Shown: one piece after another, positions 7,419 through 13,566 of the stretch
Numbering within the stretch: the first letter of the stretch is position 1
How the letters are laid out: every line of letters begins with the position of its first letter
Source: UBA3774 sp045600025
GTDB taxonomy: Bacteria; Bacillota; Clostridia; Lachnospirales; Lachnospiraceae
Direction of reading: 5' to 3'
Assembly: GCA_045600025.1 (NCBI GenBank)
Contig: JAZRXC010000043.1
Span: forward strand, 1 to 21,157
DNA length: 21,157 nucleotides
Notes under the pieces: generated by a model
The model's database searches: none
What the model was told of the DNA's origin: nothing
What the model saw: the letters and a program-made list of their open reading frames with translations, nothing else
Translations under genes and position numbers: made by a program

Positions 7419-7447
7419 TTGCAATTAATGTTAATATAATTTATAAT
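7419..7447 (+). promoter_or_regulatory. Promoter of the aroE-like/TRAP operon
   Basis: TTGCAA (-35, 7419-7424), a 17-nt spacer and TATAAT (-10, 7442-7447). A second TATAAT at 7435-7440 lacks a suitably spaced -35. The start is near 7454, with AGGAGG at 7466-7471, seven bases before the ATG. Confidence 0.65.
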
Positions 7448-7478
7448 TACCCAGTATAAAAGTGCAGGAGGTAGTATC

Positions 7479-8363
7479 ATGATAGCCAATATTGATACAA
7501 AATTTATTACGCTCCTTGGAAAGCCGCTGAACCAGTCATTCGCAGCTCGTATGCAGAATGCTGCTTATCGCGCAATGGGAGAGAATCTTCTTTATTTCTA
7601 TACAGAAGTTGAGAACAATCATCTTGGCGACATAGTTCAGGGACTGCGTTATCTTCCTTTCAAGGGATTCGCAGTAACCAAGCCCAACAAGGTTGCAGTA
7701 CTTCAGTATCTGGATGAGCTCGATCCTTTATGTGAGAAGATGGGTGCTTCCAATACCGTTGCTGTACGCGACGGCAAGCTTATCGGTTACAACACCGATG
7801 GCGTAGGCTTCCAGGTATCTCTTAAAGAAGAGACCGGAATTGACGTTTCTCAGAACACATTCTTCTGTGCAGGTGCCGGCGGAGCCGGAAGAGCTATTTG
7901 CTCAATTCTTGCATATGATTCTGCTAAGAAGATTTATGTGTATGACTTCATGGAAGAAGCGGCTAAGGAACTCGTAGCAGACATCAATGCTAACTTCGGC
8001 GAGTGCGCAGAGTATGTTCCTTTCGCTGATACCGAAGCAGCTATGGCTAAGGCTCATGACGCTAACGTTCTTATAAATGCCACAGGACTTGGCATGTTCA
8101 AGACTGCTGACAAGACACCTTTCCCCAAGACGATTATCCGTCCCGATCAGATTTGCTTTGATGCAACTTACAATCCCGCCGAGACTCTGTTCCTTAAGGA
8201 AGCTAAAGAAATCGGCTGCAAGACCATCAACGGCCTTGGCATGAGCCTTTATCAGGGAGCTGCTCAGATTAAGATCTGGACAGGTCGTGAGGATGTTCCG
8301 GTTGACGTAATGCGTCAGGAACTTATGGATATCCTTGCCGGCGTACCCGAGAAAAACGCATAA
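7479..8363 (+). CDS. Shikimate dehydrogenase-like NAD(P)-dependent oxidoreductase
   Basis: A 294-residue member of the AroE/YdiB family, which reversibly oxidises shikimate or quinate to the 3-dehydro acid. The catalytic pair is present: K71 in VTKPNK and D107 in GYNTDGVG, together with SNT (91-93) and the nucleotide loop GAGGAGRA (132-139). The N-terminal substrate motif, usually HSxSP, reads NQSFAAR (18-24), and the usual GxNVT reads GFAVT (63-67). The second Ser and the Asn that hold the substrate are thus lost. As first gene of a TRAP-transporter operon, it more likely acts on an imported cyclic or hydroxy acid than in aromatic amino-acid synthesis. The substrate is unknown. The start is set by AGGAGG. 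Confidence 0.85.
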   Translation: MIANIDTKFITLLGKPLNQSFAARMQNAAYRAMGENLLYFYTEVENNHLGDIVQGLRYLPFKGFAVTKPNKVAVLQYLDELDPLCEKMGASNTVAVRDGKLIGYNTDGVGFQVSLKEETGIDVSQNTFFCAGAGGAGRAICSILAYDSAKKIYVYDFMEEAAKELVADINANFGECAEYVPFADTEAAMAKAHDANVLINATGLGMFKTADKTPFPKTIIRPDQICFDATYNPAETLFLKEAKEIGCKTINGLGMSLYQGAAQIKIWTGREDVPVDVMRQELMDILAGVPEKNA

Positions 8364-8400
8364 TCATTTGTGATATATATTTATAGGAGGTTAGTTTTTC

Positions 8401-8982
8401 ATGAAAGCTTTAAAATGGCTTGATGAGCATCTGGAAGAAACACTCATGATTATTCTTCTGATAATCATTACGCTGGTCAGCTTCGTGCAGGTTATTATCC
8501 GTAATATTCCCTGGATACCTTCACTCAAATGGGCTGAGGAGCTTTGCCGTTTCTGCTGGATTTGGAGTGTATTCCTTTCACTTCCTTATACACTGAGACG
8601 CTGCAGCATGCTTCGCGTAACTGTTTTACTGGATGCAATGCCCCAGACTCTGCGTAAGATATTCAATATTTTCGTAGACCTTATTAACTTAGCCGTAATG
8701 GCATTCTTATTCTACTATTCCATTCCGGTATTTAGTTCACGAGTTGCTTCAGCTGAATTTTCACCTGCTATGAGATGGCCGATGTGGATCATCTATCTGT
8801 CGCTCATCATAGGTTTTGGACTTGCAATAATTCGCGGACTTCAGACCCTTATTGACCACATTGCTCACTTCAAGACTGATAAGCTCTTATCAGGTGTGGA
8901 GCAGAGTATTGCCGATGCGCAGGATGAGATATCCATGGCGCAGGATGCAGAGGGCATTAAGGTAGAAGGAAAGGAGGAATAA
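8401..8982 (+). CDS. dctQ: TRAP transporter small permease, DctQ type
   Basis: A 193-residue protein with four membrane helices in the DctQ pattern. The conserved region IPWIPSLKWAEELCRFCWIW matches the family's helix-2 signature, in which the W-x-E-E-x-x-R motif recurs. It is the small membrane subunit of a tripartite ATP-independent periplasmic transporter and supports the DctM subunit in Na+-coupled uptake of an organic acid. The C-terminal 45 residues are a soluble acidic tail, somewhat longer than usual. It follows the AroE-like gene after 37 bases with an AGGAGG site, and dctM begins four bases after its stop. Confidence 0.92.
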   Translation: MKALKWLDEHLEETLMIILLIIITLVSFVQVIIRNIPWIPSLKWAEELCRFCWIWSVFLSLPYTLRRCSMLRVTVLLDAMPQTLRKIFNIFVDLINLAVMAFLFYYSIPVFSSRVASAEFSPAMRWPMWIIYLSLIIGFGLAIIRGLQTLIDHIAHFKTDKLLSGVEQSIADAQDEISMAQDAEGIKVEGKEE

Positions 8983-8985
8983 TAG

Positions 8986-10314
8986 ATGGCAGCGTTATTA
9001 GTATTCATTGTATTCCTTGCCGGAGTTATTCTTACAGTGCCGATTGGTACTTCAATGGTTCTCGGCGCATCAGCTCCCATCCTTATTCTGGATAAGGGCG
9101 GCGATATTATTCAGATGATTAACAACGCCTACTCAGGCGCTGACTCAACACCTATTCTGGCAGTTCCGCTGTTCATACTCGGCGGTGTTATCATGGCAGA
9201 GGGTGGTATTTCAAGAAGACTTTTCAATTTCTTCGCTTATTTTGTAGGTAAGATTCGTGGCGGTCTTCCTTGCGCATGTATCATTACATGTCTTTTCTAC
9301 GGTGCTATATCAGGTTCCGGCCCCGCTACAACAGCGGCCGTTGGTTCCATGTGTATCCCGTTCCTTGTTGACCTCGGATATGACAGAAAGTGGTCAGCAG
9401 GTATTATGGCAGTTGCCGGCGGACTTGGTGTTATCATCCCGCCTTCAATTCCTTTCGTTCTTTATTCACTTGCTACCGGCGTATCTACAGGTGACCTTTT
9501 CAAGGGCGGCGTATTCCCCGGCATCCTTATCGGTGTTGCCATGATGATTTACGCAATTGTATACTGCTGCCGCAAGAATAAAGATGGCAGCCCTCGTGAG
9601 CATCGCGATCTTATTAATGCCCGTCTCGACGAGATGAAGGCTACCGGCTTCGGTAAGATTTTCCTTGACAGTATCTGGGCTCTGCTGTGCCCGATTATCG
9701 TTCTCGGCGGTATCTACTCAGGATTATTTACTCCTACAGAAGCAGCGACAATTTCAGTTATTTATGCTATAATAATTTCTGTATTCGTATACAAGTCAGT
9801 TAAGCTCAGTGAGCTCTGGGGCCTTCTTGCAAATTCAGTTAAGACTTATGCAGGCCTTGCATTCGTTCTTGCTTTTGCTACAGCTTTCGGTCGAGTTCTT
9901 TCACTTACCAAAGCTACCAAGGCTATCACAGACTTCCTGGTTGGCAACTTCGGATCATACTGGTCAGTTCTTGCAGTTCTTACCGTTCTGTTCCTGATTC
10001 TCGGTATGGTTATGGATACAGGCCCCGCTATCATCATCCTTGCCCCCGTTCTGCTTCCCGCAGCGCTTGAACTTGGACAGATCGCCGGCCTTACCAAACA
10101 TGAGATCGAAATCCATCTTGGTGTTATCCTTGTATGCTGCCTGTCTATCGGACTTGCTACGCCGCCGTTCGGACTCGACTTGTTCGTTGCGGCTAACATC
10201 TCAAATGAGACGCCTATGCCGGTTGCCAAGAAGGCACTGCCGTTCATGCTCTCATTTGCAGCAGCACTTATTGCTATAGTATTTGTACCTTGGTTCTCAA
10301 TCGTACTATTGTAG
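8986..10314 (+). CDS. dctM: TRAP transporter large permease, DctM type
   Basis: A 442-residue integral membrane protein with about 11-12 helices, the normal DctM length. Family regions are evident: IGTSMVLGASAP near the start, TPILAVPLFILGGVIMAEGGIS, FYGAISGSGPATTAAVGSM, AGGLGVIIPPSIPFVLY and the C-terminal GLATPPFGLDLFVA. It is the transport subunit of the TRAP system, carrying the substrate across the membrane with sodium. AAGGAGG at 8971-8977, inside the end of dctQ, is its ribosome site, so translation of the two is coupled. The ligand is unknown, probably a carboxylate as in most TRAP systems. Confidence 0.95.
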   Translation: MAALLVFIVFLAGVILTVPIGTSMVLGASAPILILDKGGDIIQMINNAYSGADSTPILAVPLFILGGVIMAEGGISRRLFNFFAYFVGKIRGGLPCACIITCLFYGAISGSGPATTAAVGSMCIPFLVDLGYDRKWSAGIMAVAGGLGVIIPPSIPFVLYSLATGVSTGDLFKGGVFPGILIGVAMMIYAIVYCCRKNKDGSPREHRDLINARLDEMKATGFGKIFLDSIWALLCPIIVLGGIYSGLFTPTEAATISVIYAIIISVFVYKSVKLSELWGLLANSVKTYAGLAFVLAFATAFGRVLSLTKATKAITDFLVGNFGSYWSVLAVLTVLFLILGMVMDTGPAIIILAPVLLPAALELGQIAGLTKHEIEIHLGVILVCCLSIGLATPPFGLDLFVAANISNETPMPVAKKALPFMLSFAAALIAIVFVPWFSIVLL

Positions 10315-10350
10315 TGCGATATAGAATAAATACATTAGGAGGGAAAACTA

Positions 10351-11445
10351 ATGAAAAAATTTTTAGCACTTGCCCTTGCACTTGCAATGGCACTGTCACT
10401 GGTAGCATGTGGCGGTGAAGAGGCTCCTACAACAGCAGCTCCTACAACCGCAGCTCCTACTACCGCAGCTCCTACTACTGCAGGAGATACCGATCCTTTT
10501 GAAGCACTTGATCCCGTTGAACTCGTAGCTGGTGACTCCACCGCTCAGGGCGCAGCTGGTCAGCTCTTCATGGAAGAGTTCTGCAAGCAGGTTGAAGCAC
10601 TTTCTAACGGAAAGCTCACCATCGACTACCATCCCAACTCAGAGCTGGGTGGAGATGCTGATATTCTCCGTCAGGTACAGGATGGCTCTCTTGACATCAC
10701 TCTTTGCCAGACCGCTCCTGTTGTTTCCTTCATTCCTGAAGTAGCAGTATTCGATCTGCCTATGGTATTCGCTAAGTATGACGGCGCTAAGATTGCTGAA
10801 GTTCTTAATGGCGACAACGAGTTCAGTAACAGCCTTGCTGCAGCTTACAACAATGCTGGTTTCGAAATCCTTGGATTCCTTCAGAACGCAACCTATCGTC
10901 TGACCACTTCTAACGAAGAACTTAAGGACCTTGCAGCATTCAAGGGCCTGCAGATTCGTACAATGCAGAACGACAACCACATGGCATTCTGGACCGCAAT
11001 CGGTGCAGAGCCTACTCCTCTGGCTTGGCCGGAAGTTTACTTCGCACTTCAGACTGGTGCTCTTGATGCTCAGGAGAACGCAGCTGATACTTGCGCTGGC
11101 GCTAACTTCCAGGAAGTTCAGAAGTATCTGTCATGCACTAACCATATCCTTTACCTCAACCAGATCAGCATGAACAAGGCTAACTTCGATGCTCTTGATC
11201 CCGCTTATCAGGAAGTTGTAAAGCAGGCTATCGTTAATGCACGTGCAGTCCTTGAGCCTCAGCTCAAGCAGGTTGACCTTGACAACAAGAAGATCCTCAC
11301 CGATGGTGGCATGACTCTTACCGAGTACGATGCAGCTTTCTATGATGAGATTCTCGCTGTTCAGGGCGTTCAGGATCTGTACAAGACCATCGACGCAGCA
11401 GTTGGCGGACTTGGAACAAAGCTTCAGGCTGAACTTGCAAAGTAA
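10351..11445 (+). CDS. dctP: TRAP transporter solute-binding lipoprotein, DctP type
   Basis: A 364-residue lipoprotein. A signal peptide ends in the lipobox LVAC (C20), followed by an APTTA-repeat linker (about 25-45) and a DctP binding domain. The carboxylate-binding region LKGLQIRTMQN and the family stretch WPEVYFALQTGALDAQENA are visible, with the conserved Arg of the substrate salt bridge in QIRT, so the ligand is expected to be an organic acid. It captures substrate outside the membrane and delivers it to DctQM. It is last in the operon, with a strong AGGAGGG site, and is followed by two terminators, which suits high expression of the binding protein. The repeat linker probably keeps the domain clear of the membrane and wall. 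Confidence 0.94.
   Translation: MKKFLALALALAMALSLVACGGEEAPTTAAPTTAAPTTAAPTTAGDTDPFEALDPVELVAGDSTAQGAAGQLFMEEFCKQVEALSNGKLTIDYHPNSELGGDADILRQVQDGSLDITLCQTAPVVSFIPEVAVFDLPMVFAKYDGAKIAEVLNGDNEFSNSLAAAYNNAGFEILGFLQNATYRLTTSNEELKDLAAFKGLQIRTMQNDNHMAFWTAIGAEPTPLAWPEVYFALQTGALDAQENAADTCAGANFQEVQKYLSCTNHILYLNQISMNKANFDALDPAYQEVVKQAIVNARAVLEPQLKQVDLDNKKILTDGGMTLTEYDAAFYDEILAVQGVQDLYKTIDAAVGGLGTKLQAELAK
10423..10482 (+). repeat. Four 15-nt tandem repeats coding for APTTA
   Basis: Four in-frame units of GCTCCTACNACNGCA encode (A)PTTA repeats just after the lipobox of DctP. Changes between units are synonymous third-position changes. Units of 15 nt can be gained or lost without a frameshift, so linker length may vary between strains. 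Confidence 0.9.
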
Positions 11446-11474
11446 TTTAATTACTAGCTGATTTAGCAAAAATT

Positions 11475-11502
11475 GGGGCGTCCCTCGGGACGCTCCTTTT
11501 TT
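11475..11502 (+). terminator. Intrinsic terminator 1 after dctP
   Basis: GGGGCGTCC pairs with GGACGCTCC (one G-T wobble) around a CTCG tetraloop and is followed by TTTTTT (11497-11502). Confidence 0.93.
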
Positions 11503-11537
11503 GCGCCGTGAATCATTGCGCTTCGCGGCGCTTTTTT
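11503..11537 (+). terminator. Intrinsic terminator 2, in tandem
   Basis: GCGCCGTGAA (11503-11512) pairs with TTCGCGGCGC (11522-11531, one G-T wobble) around a 9-nt loop and is followed by TTTTTT (11532-11537). It begins immediately after the T tract of terminator 1. Confidence 0.85.
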
Positions 11538-11572
11538 GCGGCACATTAGAGGTGGCAAACGTGTTGTGATGC
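11538..11572 (+). repeat. Dispersed 35-nt intergenic element, copy 2
   Basis: Matches 667-701 without gaps at 28 of 35 positions: GCGGCACATT, six variable bases, GGCAAACGTGT and GATGC. It lies directly behind terminator 2 and ahead of the glycosylase promoter. Confidence 0.6.
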
Positions 11573-11586
11573 GTCGCTAAAGCCAT

Positions 11587-11615
11587 TTGGCTTAGCTCAA
11601 TTCATGTGCTATAAT
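11587..11615 (+). promoter_or_regulatory. Leaderless-type promoter of the glycosylase gene
   Basis: TTGGCT (-35, 11587-11592), a 17-nt spacer ending in TGC, then TATAAT (-10, 11610-11615): an extended -10. The predicted start is the A of the ATG at 11622, six bases after the -10 box. No ribosome site exists between promoter and gene. Confidence 0.7.
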
Positions 11616-11621
11616 CTACAT

Positions 11622-12422
11622 ATGATTACTTTTGAAGCAGACAATTTTGATCTTGAGCAGATTGCCATATCAGGGCAATGCTTTCGCATGGATAAATGCG
11701 GCGATTCATATAAAATCATCGCGACAGACAAGATGATTACTGCGCGCCAGGCTGGCCGCAAGGTTACTCTTGATACGACAAAGAGTGATTTTGAAAACTT
11801 CTGGAAAAACTATTTTGACCTTGAAGCAGATTATGGCAAATACATTAACGCTGTTGCCACGGAGGATAAATACCTTATGTCGGCAACTTCCAGTTGTCCC
11901 GGCCTTCGTATCCTGAATCAGGATCTCTGGGAAATGGTTGTGACATTTCTCATATCTCAGCAAAATAATATTCCGCGTATTAAAAAATGCGTAAATAATA
12001 TTTGCGAAAAATACGGGAAACGAATTGATGATACTACGTATGCTTTTCCTGAGGCTGAGGTCTTGGCATCTCTTCATGAAGATGCCCTGATGGCTTGTAA
12101 TCTGGGATATCGCAGCAAATACGTTGTCCGTACGGCAAGAGAAATCGCTTCCGGAAGTTTTGATTTAAAAGTGCTGAAGAATTGTGATTATGAAGAAGCT
12201 CGACGCAGGCTGCTTTCGTTATATGGAGTTGGCGTGAAGGTTGCGGATTGCATTTGCCTTTTTGCCCTGCATCGCATTGAAGCATTCCCCATAGACACTC
12301 ACATTAAAAAAGTCCTTGCCGAGCACTATGCAGACGGTTTTCCTTTTGACCGTTATGACGGCTTTGCCGGCATTATGCAACAATACATATTTTATTATGA
12401 TCTGCATGGCGCGGGTAAATAA
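11622..12422 (+). CDS. ogg: 8-oxoguanine DNA glycosylase, OGG1-like
   Basis: A 266-residue bifunctional base-excision repair enzyme of the OGG family, with an N-terminal OGG domain (about 1-90) and a HhH-GPD domain (about 100-260). It resembles eukaryotic-type OGG1: ISQQNNIPRI (111-120), the hairpin SLYGVGVKVADCICL with the catalytic lysine K206, and FPIDTHIKK with the catalytic Asp D225. It should remove oxidised guanine from DNA and nick the strand. I placed the start at the ATG at 11622 (MITFEADNF). The in-frame ATG at 11604 precedes the -10 box and cannot be transcribed from this promoter. There is no Shine-Dalgarno sequence, which agrees with a leaderless mRNA. It ends at a terminator shared with the opposing gene. 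Confidence 0.88.
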   Translation: MITFEADNFDLEQIAISGQCFRMDKCGDSYKIIATDKMITARQAGRKVTLDTTKSDFENFWKNYFDLEADYGKYINAVATEDKYLMSATSSCPGLRILNQDLWEMVVTFLISQQNNIPRIKKCVNNICEKYGKRIDDTTYAFPEAEVLASLHEDALMACNLGYRSKYVVRTAREIASGSFDLKVLKNCDYEEARRRLLSLYGVGVKVADCICLFALHRIEAFPIDTHIKKVLAEHYADGFPFDRYDGFAGIMQQYIFYYDLHGAGK

Positions 12423-12447
12423 AGCCTGCTCAATATATGAACATCAA

Positions 12448-12474
12448 AAAAGTCCTTCTGCATGAAGGACTTTT
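12448..12474. terminator. Bidirectional intrinsic terminator
   Basis: AAAAGTCCTTC (12448-12458) pairs perfectly with GAAGGACTTTT (12464-12474) around TGCAT. It terminates the glycosylase gene and, on the other strand, overlaps the stop codon of the CYTH gene. Confidence 0.9.
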
Positions 12475-12904
12475 ATTTCATATTTGAATTGTGATAAGCG
12501 GGATTGTCCGTAACTTCTTCGCCAAACCAGTCAGGTTTCTCGAAAAGTATCGCCTCCTCCACAGTGGGAAATTCAACCTCTGCCATGAAAAGCCCCGGAT
12601 TCGGACTTTCAAAATAATCAAGCTCGATAGTATAAGTGCCGTAGGGAATCATGTAACGCTTTTTCTTTATGATTGGTCCTTCGGTCTTAGAAAGCAGTTC
12701 ATCAAAAGCTTCCTTTGTCAGCGGCAGGTTTGCTTCTTCGCGCGCCATCATTCCACCGCCCTTATAAGTGAAGATATATTTATCATTACTGCGTCTTATA
12801 CGCATAACCGGGCGGCGGCATAGATATGCCTGCTCAATTTCTTTTACTTCATATCCGGCAAGCTCCGGCACGCTATTCAATAAAAATTTTCTCTCTATTT
12901 CCAT
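12473..12904 (-). CDS. CYTH domain protein
   Basis: A 143-residue compact CYTH-fold protein. It begins with the family signature ExExK (MEIERKFLL, with E2, E4 and K6) and has the tunnel-lining basic patches VMRIRRSNDKYIFTYKG and IKKKRYMI and the acidic ELDYFE and MAEVEF strands. CYTH proteins of this size hydrolyse inorganic or nucleoside triphosphates with a metal ion; some are adenylate cyclases. Triphosphatase is the likeliest activity, but the substrate is uncertain. I chose the ATG at 12902-12904 because a good promoter places transcription initiation exactly there and ExExK should lie at the N-terminus. A longer frame upstream would run through the promoter. There is no ribosome site. 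Confidence 0.88.
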   Translation of the reverse strand: MEIERKFLLNSVPELAGYEVKEIEQAYLCRRPVMRIRRSNDKYIFTYKGGGMMAREEANLPLTKEAFDELLSKTEGPIIKKKRYMIPYGTYTIELDYFESPNPGLFMAEVEFPTVEEAILFEKPDWFGEEVTDNPAYHNSNMK

Positions 12905-12910
12905 AGCCGC

Positions 12911-12939
12911 ATAGTAACTTTTTAATCTGCATTTGTCAA
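12911..12939 (-). promoter_or_regulatory. Leaderless-type promoter of the CYTH gene
   Basis: On the minus strand, a perfect TTGACA (-35, 12934-12939), a 17-nt spacer and TACTAT (-10, 12911-12916). Six bases separate the -10 from the ATG at 12904, the same geometry as the glycosylase promoter. Confidence 0.75.
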
Positions 12940-12959
12940 GATATGTACAAATGCCTCGC

Positions 12960-13320
12960 ACCGCGAGTTGCGGTGGAGATGAGCACGCCATTTCGATATT
13001 CTACGAGTTTCTCGACAAGAGAAATACTGGCAAAATGCGATATATTTGAGAAAATCGCCAAACTTGTCGCATCTTTCTTATAAAAATCAGGCTATTATCG
13101 TAAAAACATGCGACAAAATGAGAGTTTTCTTCAAAATAGTCGCATTATTTTGCCTTTATCACAGATATTTAGCCAGATAATGGCGTCTGCGGAAGAAGTT
13201 TTTGCATATTTGTCGCATTTGGCTATCAAAAAGCCTGCTCCCGCCTCATATATGTGGCACATTTGCTCTACCGCACCACCCAGTATGAGCCAGATGGCTA
13301 GGTAGCGAGCGCAGGCGGCG
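12960..13320. repeat. Gene-free stretch with an inverted-repeat cluster
   Basis: About 360 bases with no supported gene. The 9-mer ATGCGACAA occurs three times: on the minus strand at 13064-13072, the plus strand at 13108-13116 and the minus strand at 13210-13218. The first two begin units that align over about 39 bases as a head-to-head inverted pair (27 of 39 identical, continuing into TTGCC and later AATGGCGT). A partial copy of the dispersed GCGGCACATTTG element lies at 13254-13266. One open frame (13108-13305) spans the cluster but has no ribosome site or recognisable domain. Confidence 0.6.
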
Positions 13321-13361
13321 GTGGGGAACTCAATTGCTGCAAAATAAATACAAAATTCTTC

Positions 13362-13390
13362 TTGACTTTCGTGCTTTAAAGTGTTAGAGT
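13362..13390 (+). promoter_or_regulatory. Promoter of the leader peptide and importer operon
   Basis: TTGACT (-35, 13362-13367), a 17-nt spacer containing the palindrome CTTTAAAG, then TAGAGT (-10, 13385-13390) preceded by TGT (extended -10). The predicted start is about 13397-13398, at the ATG of the leader peptide. Confidence 0.65.
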
Positions 13391-13397
13391 TGTTCGC

Positions 13398-13475
13398 ATG
13401 AAGAAAATTAATCGCGACAACTTTATGTATATGTATATGGCTGATATGTTTATCAGTCGTTGTTGTCGTGTTTGA
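13398..13475 (+). CDS. Met-rich leader peptide (attenuator)
   Basis: A 25-residue open frame just below a promoter, beginning MKKINRDNF, continuing with MYMYMADMF (codons 10-18) and ending ISRCCRV before TGA. Six of 25 residues are Met and two are Cys; there is no Trp. It has no ribosome site, and its ATG sits at or one base after the predicted transcription start, so it is probably leaderless. It is followed by an intrinsic terminator ahead of the importer operon, and its own codons form parts of competing RNA structures. This is the layout of a ribosome-stalling attenuator. Methionine is the best candidate signal from codon position and downstream metQNI; Tyr and Cys cannot be excluded. The gene call rests on context, since the peptide is too short for homology. 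Confidence 0.7.
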   Translation: MKKINRDNFMYMYMADMFISRCCRV

Positions 13476-13513
13476 TTATTAAAGCTTTTTCAATAAAAAA
13501 CATGACGATGACG
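13413..13513 (+). promoter_or_regulatory. Attenuator: mutually exclusive 1:2 and 2:3 pairings
   Basis: Segment 1, CGCGACAAC (13413-13421), pairs with segment 2, GTTGTCGTG (13462-13470): 9 bp with one wobble, enclosing an inner hairpin (GGCTGATA 13439-13446 with TATCAGTC 13451-13458). Segment 2, extended to CGTTGTTGTCGTGTTT (13458-13473), instead pairs with segment 3, AAACATGACGATGACG (13498-13513): 16 bp with four G-T wobbles. Segment 3 contains the 5' arm of the terminator, so 2:3 blocks termination. Segment 1 lies just before the Met codons and segment 2 spans the Cys-Cys-Arg-Val-stop codons. A ribosome stalled at Met codons would cover 1 and favour 2:3 (read-through); one reaching the stop would cover 2 and allow termination. 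Confidence 0.65.
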
Positions 13514-13536
13514 CAAAAGTTGCTTCATCGTTTTTT
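13505..13536 (+). terminator. Attenuator terminator
   Basis: ACGATGA (13505-13511) pairs with TCATCGT (13525-13531); after one C-T mismatch the stem continues with GCAA/TTGC, closing a 3-nt loop. TTTTTT follows (13531-13536). It lies between the leader peptide and the first transporter gene. Confidence 0.85.
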
Positions 13537-13566
13537 ATTATCAAACAACGAAAGGGAGTTTGAATT

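Noticed and set aside
11604..11621. Upstream in-frame ATG (11604) as glycosylase start
   Set aside because: It lies before the TATAAT box at 11610-11615 and would not be on the transcript. The ATG at 11622 fits the family N-terminus.
13108..13305. 65-codon open frame across the inverted-repeat cluster
   Set aside because: No ribosome site, no promoter and no recognisable domain. Its opening codons are simply the repeat unit, which also reads open on the other strand.
13398..13566. T-box or SAM riboswitch ahead of the amino-acid importers
   Set aside because: I see no T-box sequence, no S-box core and too little space. The leader peptide with competing stems explains the region better.
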